Shown: piece after piece, positions 17,674 through 25,435 of the stretch | Numbering within the stretch: position 1 is the first letter of the stretch | Layout of the letters: the number at the start of each line of letters is the position of its first letter | NCBI GenBank assembly: GCA_003130845.1 | Contig: QEXW01000022.1 | Location: 1 to 64,000 of the forward strand | From: Anaerolineae bacterium | GTDB taxonomy: Bacteria; Chloroflexota; Anaerolineae; Anaerolineales; Villigracilaceae | Direction of reading: 5' to 3' | DNA length: 64,000 nt | The notes under the pieces: generated by a model | Databases searched by the model: none | Seen by the model: only the letters and a program-made list of their open reading frames with translations | What the model was told of the DNA's origin: nothing | Made by a program: the position numbers and the translations under genes

Positions 17674-18474
17674 TTATGCATCGGGCTTCACCAAATCCCA
17701 CAAACTCTCCCCAATCAAATCCACAGAGGGTTGCCAATCTTCCGCCTGGGCACGTGTAGAAACGCCTGTCAGCACCAAAGCCGTGCGGCAGCCAAGCGCT
17801 TGTCCTCCCGCAATATCCGTATCGAGCCGGTCACCAATCACCCAGGTTTGTTCTTTCGAAGTGCCAAGCCGTTCCAAGGCCATCTCCAACAAGGGAGTTT
17901 GCGGCTTGCCGGCAATGATAGGCTGTACTCCACTGGCAGTAGTAATAACAGAAAGCCAGGCCCCTGCACCAGGAATTTGCCCGCGCGGTGTGGGAAAGGT
18001 TTTATCAGGATTGGTGGCATAAAAAGGCCGACCTGCCCGCACCAACAAGGTCGCTTCCACCATTTTTTGAAACGTGATGGCACGGTCTATGCCAAAGACA
18101 ACCGCCTCGGCTTCCGGCGCATTCTCAACCGAAAGCAGCGTAAATCCTTTAGAACGTAAGGCTTGCATCACGCCCTCGCCGCCAATGGCAAAGATTGGCG
18201 TACCGGGAGAAAAGCGCCGCGCCAACAGTTCAGCCACAGCCAGAGCCGAGGTGACTACTTGCCAGGGTTCGACGGTGACACCAAACCCGGCCAGTTTTTC
18301 CAGATATTGCTCTACCGTGCGCGTACCGTTATTGGTGGCAAGTGTCACCGCCAAGTTCAGCTCTTGAAAACGGGAGAACGTAGCGGGCAAGTCAATTAAA
18401 GCATGAGAATCTGCCCACAGGACTCCATCCATATCCAAGATGAGTCCTTTGGTATCTTCAGGAAGTCGAGTCAT
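17674..18474 (-). CDS. HAD-IIA family phosphatase (NagD/PNPase-like)
   Basis: 266 residues. HAD motif I is GLILDMDGVLW (Asp nucleophile and acid), motif II is LATNNGTRT, the Lys of motif III lies in IIAGKPQTPLLE, and motif IV is WVIGDRLDTDIAGGQALG. The C2-type cap between motifs II and III places it in subfamily IIA, with NagD, AraL and p-nitrophenylphosphatases. It should dephosphorylate small sugar or nucleotide phosphates. The exact substrate cannot be read. Its ATG overlaps the stop of the upstream DUF1028 gene by 4 bases (ATGA), so the two are co-translated. Confidence 0.92.
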   Translation of the reverse strand: MTRLPEDTKGLILDMDGVLWADSHALIDLPATFSRFQELNLAVTLATNNGTRTVEQYLEKLAGFGVTVEPWQVVTSALAVAELLARRFSPGTPIFAIGGEGVMQALRSKGFTLLSVENAPEAEAVVFGIDRAITFQKMVEATLLVRAGRPFYATNPDKTFPTPRGQIPGAGAWLSVITTASGVQPIIAGKPQTPLLEMALERLGTSKEQTWVIGDRLDTDIAGGQALGCRTALVLTGVSTRAQAEDWQPSVDLIGESLWDLVKPDA

Positions 18475-19331
18475 TTTCCAAATTTCCGCAGCAGATAGTC
18501 GTAAACGGGTGCGTCAATCCAACCTGCTTCTGGCTCGCAACGCTCCTCAAAATTTTCATTGCCAATAAAAGCGCGAAAGGCTTCGCGCGTGGCTTTATCA
18601 TACAATCCACTCGGCGCAGTTTGCAAGTAGCCCAAACGCGCCATAATTTTTTGCAACTCAAACAAGGGCGCACCTGCCAGGGGAATGCGCTCATTTTCGG
18701 GGCTTTTACCGAAATAGAGCCGATGCAGGTAAATCAGTTCCCCCAATTTTACCACCGGGTCAGGGTCATCATCTACGCGATAATCGAGCATGCGGTCGGT
18801 GTAGCCGCCGTAACCACCCTTGGCCTTAACGATGAGAATGGCAGCACTCTGCCGACCACGCTTATCGCCCCCTGCGCGGTCGCCCGCCATCAGGGCCGCA
18901 TACAGACGGGTTGGCAAATCCCCATCGGTGCGCAAAAAAGCGCTTTCCATGCTGTACACAACATCCGGGCCGGTCAGAATATTGCCCTGAATCGCATAGC
19001 CTGCGCCGGTTAATCCACCCGCCCAAGGCATACACTCTTTGCCCGTAAAAGAGACCGAGCGCCCGGTTTTATCCACAATCCCCACTTGTCGGGTTTCGCG
19101 GCCCGTATCCGCACTAATCAGCCGGGCCAGCACACTCTCAGCGCTCATACCTTGGCGCAGTAACTCTATGCCCTGCATACCATACGACACATTTGCAAAA
19201 GACTGTGTCGCAATCGCGCCTGCGCCGGCCTGCGCCCAGGGAACAATGGCACCAACCGCCGGAAACTTGGAGGCCACCGCAACCCCCCACGTTTCATCCT
19301 TTATGTCATAAGCAACAATTGAGAAAGTCAT
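18471..19331 (-). CDS. DUF1028 protein with C-terminal peptidoglycan-binding-like domain
   Basis: 286 residues. The first 215 match DUF1028: an MTFSIVAYD start, TWGVAVASKFPAVGA, WAQAGAGAIATQSFAN, GRSVSFTGKECMPWAGG and YAIQGNILTG. The family has an Ntn-hydrolase-like fold but no proven reaction. The last 60 residues (FELQKIMARLGYLQTAPSGLYDKATREAFRAF) look like a peptidoglycan-binding-type three-helix repeat, a known DUF1028 fusion. There is no signal peptide. It is upstream of and overlaps the HAD phosphatase gene. GTATAAT (about 19366-19360, minus strand) lies a short way upstream and probably serves as its -10. Confidence 0.88.
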   Translation of the reverse strand: MTFSIVAYDIKDETWGVAVASKFPAVGAIVPWAQAGAGAIATQSFANVSYGMQGIELLRQGMSAESVLARLISADTGRETRQVGIVDKTGRSVSFTGKECMPWAGGLTGAGYAIQGNILTGPDVVYSMESAFLRTDGDLPTRLYAALMAGDRAGGDKRGRQSAAILIVKAKGGYGGYTDRMLDYRVDDDPDPVVKLGELIYLHRLYFGKSPENERIPLAGAPLFELQKIMARLGYLQTAPSGLYDKATREAFRAFIGNENFEERCEPEAGWIDAPVYDYLLRKFGK

Positions 19332-19420
19332 GTTCGTCTCCCTTTGTGGCGTCTGACGGTATTATACCCATCCTGGCGCAGCCAACCGTTGTGAAAGCAT
19401 TATGCTCTTGGGGGCAATTA

Positions 19421-19485
19421 AAAAAATTGCCACGAATCACATCGCTTGTCCAACAGAATGCCAAGCAGCATGTTCTTCGTGGCAA
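19421..19485 (-). terminator. Terminator of the acyl-CoA dehydrogenase/ETF operon
   Basis: On the minus strand, TTGCCACGAA (19485-19476) pairs perfectly with TTCGTGGCAA (19436-19427) around a 39-base loop and runs straight into seven Ts. It starts 20 bases after the etfA stop. The palindrome core GCCACGAA/TTCGTGGC resembles a dispersed palindrome and may be repeat-derived. Confidence 0.75.
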
Positions 19486-19505
19486 ACTTGAAGCGTTGCC
19501 AATCT

Positions 19506-20495
19506 TCACTTACCAAGTTTTTTCTTAAACGCAGTCGTCAGCGCTGGCAAAACAGTAAACAAATCACCTACCACACCGTAACGCGCTGCCTGGAAAATCG
19601 GCGCTTCGGAATCTTTGTTAATCGCCACCACCAATTTCGCGCTGCGAATCCCTACGATGTGCTGAATAGCGCCGGAAATACCCGCTGCGATGTACAAATC
19701 CGGTGCAACCACCTTGCCTGTTTGACCTACCTGGTGCGCATAGGGGATGTAACCTGCATCTACTACCGCACGCGACGCTCCCACCGCTCCGCCCAACACA
19801 CTCGCCAACTCGCCAATTAATTCAAAACCCTTTTTGGCCGTTTCGGCCTCATCCAATCCCAAGGCCGGGTTATTTGTCACCCCTCGTCCGCCGGCGACGA
19901 TGACGCCAGCATCGGCCAGGCTTACCCCACTCTCGCCGGGCGCATAGCCTTCGACAACCGTCAGTGCCTCGCCAACAGCCGGGTAACGCTTGAGCGAACC
20001 TTGGCGTCCGCTCTCGCGCACGGGGCGCGGAAAGGCACGGGCCCGCAGCGTGACGAACTGCGGTTGAACGGCGCAAACGGCTTTTTCAAACAACTTGCCC
20101 TCATAAATCGGCCGGGTGACAATCAACCGCTCGCCTTCGACTTCCAAGACAGTCACATCGGTCAAAACGCCACTGTTTAAGTCTATCGCACTCATGGCAG
20201 CCACTTCGCGGGTTCGGCTGGTGCTAGGCAGCAAGACAACGTCTGGAGCAGAATCTTTAACAATCGCGCTGAGCGTAGAAGCATACCTTTCTGGGAGAAA
20301 ATCGGTCAGCGCAGGGTCATCTGCCACCAGTACTTCATCGGCGCCAAACTCGAAGGCAGCCTGAATCAGAGCATCCAAACCGGAGCCTAGCACAATCGCC
20401 GCTACCTGTCCAAGCAACTTGGCTGCACCGAGCGCCTCCCACGAGGCCTGGACAACTTCGCCTTGAAAATGGTCAATGTATACACAGGTTTTCAT
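19506..20495 (-). CDS. etfA: Electron transfer flavoprotein subunit alpha
   Basis: 329 residues. It accepts electrons from acyl-CoA dehydrogenases together with EtfB. The N-terminal domain (1-190) is followed by the FAD domain with VAGGRGVTN, a QVGQTGKVVAPDLYIAAGIS stretch that contacts FAD, SGAIQHIVGIRSAKLVVAIN, and the C-terminal VGDLFTVLPAL. Its ATG overlaps the etfB stop by 4 bases. It is last in an operon with an acyl-CoA dehydrogenase, consistent with fatty or branched acyl-CoA oxidation. Nothing points to the bifurcating type, but sequence reading alone cannot exclude it. Confidence 0.96.
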   Translation of the reverse strand: MKTCVYIDHFQGEVVQASWEALGAAKLLGQVAAIVLGSGLDALIQAAFEFGADEVLVADDPALTDFLPERYASTLSAIVKDSAPDVVLLPSTSRTREVAAMSAIDLNSGVLTDVTVLEVEGERLIVTRPIYEGKLFEKAVCAVQPQFVTLRARAFPRPVRESGRQGSLKRYPAVGEALTVVEGYAPGESGVSLADAGVIVAGGRGVTNNPALGLDEAETAKKGFELIGELASVLGGAVGASRAVVDAGYIPYAHQVGQTGKVVAPDLYIAAGISGAIQHIVGIRSAKLVVAINKDSEAPIFQAARYGVVGDLFTVLPALTTAFKKKLGK

Positions 20496-21262
20496 AATAC
20501 TTTCTCCGCCAGAATCTTCTCCACCAGCGTTTCGGCGATGGTTTCGGGGCTATCCCCGCTGATGATTTCACATTTGGCTTCACGCACTGGGGGGTTCATC
20601 AGGGCTTGCCGATGAACGACGGTGGCTGGGGGCGCAATTCCTAAATCGGCTAGGCTCCACACCGGAATATTAGCGCGTGATGCTTTGCGAATGCCCATGA
20701 AGGAGGGATAACGCGGTTCGCCAATGCTCTGCACAACGCTCATCACAACCGGCAGCGGAGCGCTCACGGTTTGCTTGCCTTCTTCCAGCACCCGCTCCAC
20801 GCGCACCCTTGACCCGTCCAGTTCGATTTTTCCGGCAAAACTGAGCAGCGGCCAGCCCAACACGCGTGCTGTTTGCGCAGCAGTCACTCCCGAACCATTA
20901 TCCAGGGTTTGACGACCAAAAATCACCAACGCAGCATCACCGATTTTTTGGATGGCTGCCGCCAAAACCCGCGCCGCCCCCTGGCTATCGAGATTATCCA
21001 GCGCCGGGTCACAAACCAAAATGGCTTCATCCGCCCCCATTGCCAAAGCGTGCTTAAGCGCCTCGCGCGCGCTTTCTGGCCCAATGCACAGTGCAGTGAC
21101 GGTCGCATCGCCATGCTCTTTCTGCTGAAGCGCCGCTTCAACAGCGTATTCATCAAAGGGATTAATCACCAAAGGCGATTCTCCCCACGAGACCTGTCCA
21201 TCCTGCGCCGTCACTTTGGCTTCGGAATCAGGCACTTGCTTAATGCAGGTGATGATTTTCAC
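20492..21262 (-). CDS. etfB: Electron transfer flavoprotein subunit beta
   Basis: 256 residues from GTG 21262, chosen because AAAGGAGG lies 5 bases before it and the family's VKIITCIKQVPDSEAKV opening follows. Further features are NPFDEYAVEAALQ, a CIGPESAREALKHALAMGADEAILV nucleotide-binding region, and the ETF-beta signature region VERVLEEGKQTVSAPLPVVMSV with YPSFMGIRKA (the last quoted in parts). It pairs with EtfA to carry FAD and AMP. It lies 37 bases after the unknown small gene and is coupled to etfA by a 4-base overlap. Confidence 0.96.
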   Translation of the reverse strand: MKIITCIKQVPDSEAKVTAQDGQVSWGESPLVINPFDEYAVEAALQQKEHGDATVTALCIGPESAREALKHALAMGADEAILVCDPALDNLDSQGAARVLAAAIQKIGDAALVIFGRQTLDNGSGVTAAQTARVLGWPLLSFAGKIELDGSRVRVERVLEEGKQTVSAPLPVVMSVVQSIGEPRYPSFMGIRKASRANIPVWSLADLGIAPPATVVHRQALMNPPVREAKCEIISGDSPETIAETLVEKILAEKVL

Positions 21263-21299
21263 GGTTCCTCCTTTGGGTGATGCAAAACGTTTGCACCCG

Positions 21300-21587
21300 T
21301 TATGCAATTTGGGTAAAACCAAGCAACTTTCCGGTGCGCAAATCTAATTCACAAGCATGGCCGCCTGTCGTATAAGCGGAGATGGTTTCATCGTCATTCA
21401 GTCTGACCCGTGAGTACAGGCTATTCGGGTCAGGTTTTTCGGCTTTCCAAAGAATTTTTCCACTCGCCGTGACGATATATAAGTTGGATTCGTAGCGTGG
21501 AAAGCCATTCGGTTGTTCTAGCACCAACAACCCCAACATGGTCTGAATCGTCTTTTCGATAGAGGTGCGTAAAGGTTGAATCTCCAT
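21300..21587 (-). CDS. Conserved small protein of unknown function in the ACAD/ETF operon
   Basis: 95 residues from ATG 21587 (AGGATAGG upstream). It lies 7 bases after the acyl-CoA dehydrogenase stop and 37 before etfB, so it is surely co-transcribed. It is soluble, with no Cys motif or helix-turn-helix. The sequence reads as beta-rich: PRYESNLYIVTASGKILWKA, then SRVRLNDDETISAYTTGG, ACELDLRTGKLLGF. This resembles a single PQQ/WD-type propeller blade or a small beta-barrel. Its place between a dehydrogenase and its electron acceptor suggests a link to the pair, which is inference only. Confidence 0.7.
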   Translation of the reverse strand: MEIQPLRTSIEKTIQTMLGLLVLEQPNGFPRYESNLYIVTASGKILWKAEKPDPNSLYSRVRLNDDETISAYTTGGHACELDLRTGKLLGFTQIA

Positions 21588-21594
21588 CGGACAC

Positions 21595-22803
21595 CTATCC
21601 TTGCCAGAGCTTTTCATCATAGGCCGGCAATTCACAACGTAACGGCTTGTCAGCCCGCTTGCCCAAGGCATATTCGGCCTGAATCAGGGTCTGAATTTCG
21701 GAGCTACCCTCGTAAATGATAGCGCCGCGCGCATTGCGCAGATGGCGCTCAACATCGTACTCATCACTAAAGCCATAAGCACCATGAATCTGAATCGCCT
21801 CATGAGCAGCCTGAAACGAGGCTTCTGTTGCAAACTTTTTGGCATAGGAGGTCTGCAACGTCGTCCGCCGCCCCATATTCTTCAGCCAGCCAACCTGCAA
21901 ATAGAGCAGACGGGCAATTTCGTAATCCTGGGCCATCTTGGCAATTTTTTGCTGAATCAATTGATGTTCCCCAATCGGCTTGCCAAAGCTTTTGCGTGTT
22001 TGAGCGTAAGTCACACTGGCTTCCAGACAAGCCCGGATGATACCGGTTGCTCCAGCCGCCACGGTATATCGGCCATGGTCAAAAGCCGTCATGGTAATTT
22101 TGAAGCCCTCACCTTCCTCACCAATGCGGTTTTCAACCGGCACACGCACATCGCTGAACGAAATCCAACCGGTTGAACCGGCGCGCACACCCAATTTACC
22201 GTGCAAATCGCCGCGTTTGATGCCAGGTAGTCCCAAATCTACCAAAAACGTAGAAAGCGCCTGCGAAGCCTTGTGAGCATTCGGGTTGGTCCGGGCGGTC
22301 ACCAGGGCATAATCTGCCTTGGAGGCCAGCGAAATCCACATCTTTTCTCCATTCAGAACATAGAAATCGCCCTCGCGGCGGGCCGAAGTCTGCATGGCAG
22401 CCACATCAGACCCCATGCCCGGCTCGGTAAATGCCCCGCAACCAAGTTTTTCTCCGGCGGCCAATGGCTTGAGCCAGCGCTGTTTTTGCTCTTCGGTCCC
22501 CCATTGAAACAGCGTCATACCGCATAAGCCCGTATGCACCGACATCGCCACGCGCAAATGGGTATCTACCGCTTCGAGTTCCTCGCAAGCCAAGCCAAGC
22601 GAGAGATAATCCATGCCCTGTCCGCCATAGCGCACCGGAAAACATAAGCCAAGAATGCCTAATTCAGCCATGCGCTGCAACGAATGCGGCAAAGGTTCGG
22701 CTTTGCGATCATACTCCTTGATGACAGGCGCAATTTCGCGTCGTGCAAAATCACGCACCATCTTCTGAACCATCTCGTGTTCTTGAGAAAGGGAAAAATC
22801 CAT
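21595..22803 (-). CDS. Acyl-CoA dehydrogenase
   Basis: 402 residues. Oxidises an acyl-CoA to the 2-enoyl-CoA with FAD and passes electrons to ETF. The N-terminal helical domain begins MDFSLSQEHEMVQKMVRDF. The middle beta-domain holds the first family signature GCGAFTEPGMGSDVAAMQT. The C-terminal domain holds QIHGAYGFSDEYDVERHLRNAR and the catalytic Glu in YEGSSEIQ (about residue 370). Placement of the Glu in this loop fits short- or branched-chain types; chain length cannot be fixed. First gene of the operon ACAD, unknown, etfB, etfA, with AAGGAG before the ATG and a palindrome over its promoter. Confidence 0.95.
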   Translation of the reverse strand: MDFSLSQEHEMVQKMVRDFARREIAPVIKEYDRKAEPLPHSLQRMAELGILGLCFPVRYGGQGMDYLSLGLACEELEAVDTHLRVAMSVHTGLCGMTLFQWGTEEQKQRWLKPLAAGEKLGCGAFTEPGMGSDVAAMQTSARREGDFYVLNGEKMWISLASKADYALVTARTNPNAHKASQALSTFLVDLGLPGIKRGDLHGKLGVRAGSTGWISFSDVRVPVENRIGEEGEGFKITMTAFDHGRYTVAAGATGIIRACLEASVTYAQTRKSFGKPIGEHQLIQQKIAKMAQDYEIARLLYLQVGWLKNMGRRTTLQTSYAKKFATEASFQAAHEAIQIHGAYGFSDEYDVERHLRNARGAIIYEGSSEIQTLIQAEYALGKRADKPLRCELPAYDEKLWQG

Positions 22804-22819
22804 GCAGTCTCCTTGTTAT

Positions 22820-22850
22820 ATTATACCAAACCTACCGAACGGTTGGTAGG
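22820..22850 (-). promoter_or_regulatory. Promoter with overlapping dyad operator (TetR-like spacing)
   Basis: On the minus strand TATAAT (22825-22820) is preceded by a dyad with outer arms CCTACC (22831-22836) and GGTAGG (22845-22850) around ACCGAACGGT. It occupies the spacer and -35 side of the promoter, where a repressor would block RNA polymerase. TetR-family regulators of acyl-CoA metabolism use sites of this kind. No such regulator gene is in the window. Confidence 0.5.
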
Positions 22851-23024
22851 CTCAGAATCGCATTCGACTTCAATTTTAACCAGCAAATTATATACACAGG
22901 AATTTAGTACCAGATAAGCGCGATTTGTTAAGATTCGAGTATAATTTTAAAGCACTCTGGCAGCGTTAGCCCCAGCACCATTTGCTGCCTGGTTGAAGTC
23001 AACACGCGGCAGGTAGTGAGGAGA

Positions 23025-23684
23025 ATGACCAACGCCATAATTTTGATGGTAGAAGGAAAGAAATCGGACCGACCTTCTTTTGCGCAACAACTGCAAAAGA
23101 AGGGTTTTGAGGTTGTGGTCGCATCCAGCGGGGCAGAAGCGGTTGCCCGCCTGCCAGAAATCGGCCCCGACCTTGCCATTGTCAATGCCGCTTCGCTTGG
23201 CTCGACAGGTGTCCGCATCTGTCAATCCTTACGCAACCAACAAGAAGAGCCGCTACCGGTGGTGCTGATTTTAGATAGCGAAAAAACTGTCGAAAAAACA
23301 ACAGCAGATGCCATTATCCACCTGCCGTTCACAATCCAAAAGTTACTCAACCGCATCAAACCGTTCTTACCCGGAGATGGCAACCAGATTATTCACGCAG
23401 GGCCAATCCGCTTGGACCTAGAGCATCGCCGCGTGAAATGCCTCGCCCGCCATGCACGCTTAACGCCCCGCCTGACCACCCTGCTACAAATTTTGCTTCA
23501 ACATCGTGGCGAAGTCGTCGAACGCGAAGAATTATTCAAAAAAGTGTGGGACACCAACTATACCGGAGACACACGCACGCTGGATGTTCACATCTCCTGG
23601 CTGCGTCGCGCGATCGAGATGGACCCCGACCATCCACGCTTTTTGCACACCGTGCGGGGGGTGGGTTACCGGCTAGATGTTTGA
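23025..23684 (+). CDS. Winged-helix regulator with degenerate receiver domain
   Basis: 219 residues from ATG 23025 (GAGGAG before it). The C-terminal half is a clear OmpR-type DNA-binding domain (LTPRLTTLLQILLQHRGEVV, DTRTLDVHISWLRRAIE, VRGVGYRLDV). The N-terminal 110 residues align with receiver domains. However, the phosphoacceptor is Asn54 (DLAIVNAASLG), the acidic pair is reduced (LMVEGKK), and the conserved Lys is Leu (HLPFT). It cannot be phosphorylated in the usual way, so it belongs to the atypical regulators that work without a kinase. A TATAAT at 22940-22945 may be its -10. No kinase is adjacent. Confidence 0.88.
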   Translation: MTNAIILMVEGKKSDRPSFAQQLQKKGFEVVVASSGAEAVARLPEIGPDLAIVNAASLGSTGVRICQSLRNQQEEPLPVVLILDSEKTVEKTTADAIIHLPFTIQKLLNRIKPFLPGDGNQIIHAGPIRLDLEHRRVKCLARHARLTPRLTTLLQILLQHRGEVVEREELFKKVWDTNYTGDTRTLDVHISWLRRAIEMDPDHPRFLHTVRGVGYRLDV

Positions 23685-23695
23685 GCGCATTCGGG

Positions 23696-23701
23696 TATAA
23701 T
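23696..23701 (+). promoter_or_regulatory. -10 box of a predicted leaderless transcript (ricT)
   Basis: GGGTATAAT ends 8 bases before ATG 23710. The spacer is only C and T, so there is no Shine-Dalgarno sequence. Confidence 0.65.
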
Positions 23702-23709
23702 CCCCCTCT

Positions 23710-24651
23710 ATGCAACCGAATATCGTTGGAATTCGCTTTAGCAAAGTAGGAAAAATCTATCATTTTGATGCTTCTTCCATGCCAGATTTGCAGGTGGGAG
23801 AGCATGTCATCGTAGATACCTCGCGCGGACGGCAAATCGGCGAGGTCATTCAACGCATTGAAAACCCGCCCCCGCCCCCCGATGGCGCCTGGAAGCCCGT
23901 CGAACGACGTGCGACCGCAGCCGATTTAGTGTTGCGCCAACAGTGGCAGCAAAAACAAGTCGCAGCCATGGTGGAATGCCGTGCGCGCGCCGCAGAGCTG
24001 CAACTGGAAGGGGTCAAAATCATTGCTGCGGAGTATTCTTTTGATGGCTCGCGCCTGGCGTTCATGTTCAGCACCGAAAGCGAAGACAAAGTGGACTTAA
24101 AGACCCTGCGCAAAGACATGCAGCGTCTTTACCCCGATACACAAGTTGAAATGCGCCAGATTGGACCGCGCGATGTCGCCAAATTGCTGGGTGGCATGGG
24201 CGCGTGCGGCCTGGAAACGCGATGCTGTTCCAAATTCCTGACCGAATTCAGCCCAATTTCCATCAAAATGGCCAAAGAGCAGGGCATTTCGCTTACCCCA
24301 AGCGAAATTACCGGCATGTGTGGGCGCCTGCGGTGTTGTCTCATCTACGAATATGAACAATATGTGGCGGCGCGCAAAGAATTGCCCAAACGCAACAAGC
24401 GCGTGGTTACCCCTGATGGTGAGGGCAAAGTCGTGGATGTCTTTCCACTGCGCAATGTTGTCCTGGTCGAACTCGACCCCAAACCTGGAGATCGCCCGCT
24501 GCAAGACAGACCCATCGCACGTGAGTATCATCGCGATTTGCTCGAACCTTGGGACGAGCTCGAAGCCCTGCGCCGCAAATCACAAGCCCCTTGCGACCGA
24601 CACGAAAATGGCGGCTGTGAGTGCGGAAACAGCACAAAACGTCCATCTTAG
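23710..24651 (+). CDS. ricT: PSP1-domain protein, RicT (YaaT) type
   Basis: 313 residues. The PSP1 domain shows VGIRFSKVGKIYHFDA, GEHVIVDTSRGRQIGEV and YSFDGSRLAFMFSTES. The Cys motifs expected to hold an iron-sulfur cluster are CGLETRCCSKFL and MCGRLRCCLIYE. In Bacillus, RicT joins RicA and RicF to act with RNase Y in mRNA maturation. RicA and RicF are not visible here. The C-terminus adds a short Cys-rich tail (CDRHENGGCECG), seen in some homologues. It is followed 27 bases later by the PIG-L gene. Confidence 0.93.
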   Translation: MQPNIVGIRFSKVGKIYHFDASSMPDLQVGEHVIVDTSRGRQIGEVIQRIENPPPPPDGAWKPVERRATAADLVLRQQWQQKQVAAMVECRARAAELQLEGVKIIAAEYSFDGSRLAFMFSTESEDKVDLKTLRKDMQRLYPDTQVEMRQIGPRDVAKLLGGMGACGLETRCCSKFLTEFSPISIKMAKEQGISLTPSEITGMCGRLRCCLIYEYEQYVAARKELPKRNKRVVTPDGEGKVVDVFPLRNVVLVELDPKPGDRPLQDRPIAREYHRDLLEPWDELEALRRKSQAPCDRHENGGCECGNSTKRPS

Positions 24652-24678
24652 TTCCCCTGGCTTTTATGCAAAAATCTT

Positions 24679-25401
24679 ATGGAAAACCCTGGCACTTGGG
24701 ACTCGCCACAACGCATCTTGGCCATTCTGGCACATCCCGATGACCCGGAATTCTTCTGCGGCGCAACTCTGGCACAATGGGCGCAGGCTGGGCATGAAAT
24801 CATCTACTATCTGCTCACTTGTGGCGATAAAGGTCGTAACGAGCACAACCGCCATATCCCTGGAGATGAACTATGCGCACTGCGACATGCAGAACAACGC
24901 GCCGCAGCACAAGTGATTGGCGTCAAAGAAGTTCACTTCCTAGATAAAGAAGATGGGTACCTTGTCCCGGATTTAACCTTACGCCGTGAAATGGTGCGCG
25001 TGATTCGCCGTTTCCGCCCTGATGTATTGGTGACATGCGACCCGCAGTATCTCTTTTCCCCTTTCGGAATCAACCACCCCGACCATCGTGCTGCCGGTCA
25101 GGCTGTGCTGGATGCGGTTTTCCCCGCTGCCGGCAATGAACTCTACTTTCCTGAGCTGCTCGCCGAGGGCCTAGCACCACACACGCCGCGCGAAGTATGG
25201 GTTTCACTCACCGGACAGCCCAACGTGACCCTCGACGTGACCGATTTTTGGGAGACCAAAATTCGCGCCCTCAAAGAACATCAAACCCAAATTGGCGACC
25301 CCGCCAAACTCGAAGAGCGCATGCGCAGCCGCCGGACCGAAGATTCCACACCAGAACAGCCTCGTTACGAGGAAAAATTCCGCGTGATTCGCTACGCGTA
25401 A
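24679..25401 (+). CDS. PIG-L family deacetylase (LmbE-like)
   Basis: 240 residues. The zinc site is AHPDDPEFFCGATLA near the N-terminus plus the distal His in INHPDHRAAGQAV. TCGDKGRNEH lies between them. The family removes acetyl groups from N-acetylglucosamine derivatives (bacillithiol and mycothiol precursors, lincosamides, GPI-like lipids). The substrate here cannot be told. There is no signal peptide, so it is cytosolic. It probably shares the ricT transcript, and the M20 hydrolase gene follows after 34 bases. Confidence 0.92.
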   Translation: MENPGTWDSPQRILAILAHPDDPEFFCGATLAQWAQAGHEIIYYLLTCGDKGRNEHNRHIPGDELCALRHAEQRAAAQVIGVKEVHFLDKEDGYLVPDLTLRREMVRVIRRFRPDVLVTCDPQYLFSPFGINHPDHRAAGQAVLDAVFPAAGNELYFPELLAEGLAPHTPREVWVSLTGQPNVTLDVTDFWETKIRALKEHQTQIGDPAKLEERMRSRRTEDSTPEQPRYEEKFRVIRYA

Positions 25402-25435
25402 AACCGAACGCAAACCTGCCAGGAGCAACCCGACC

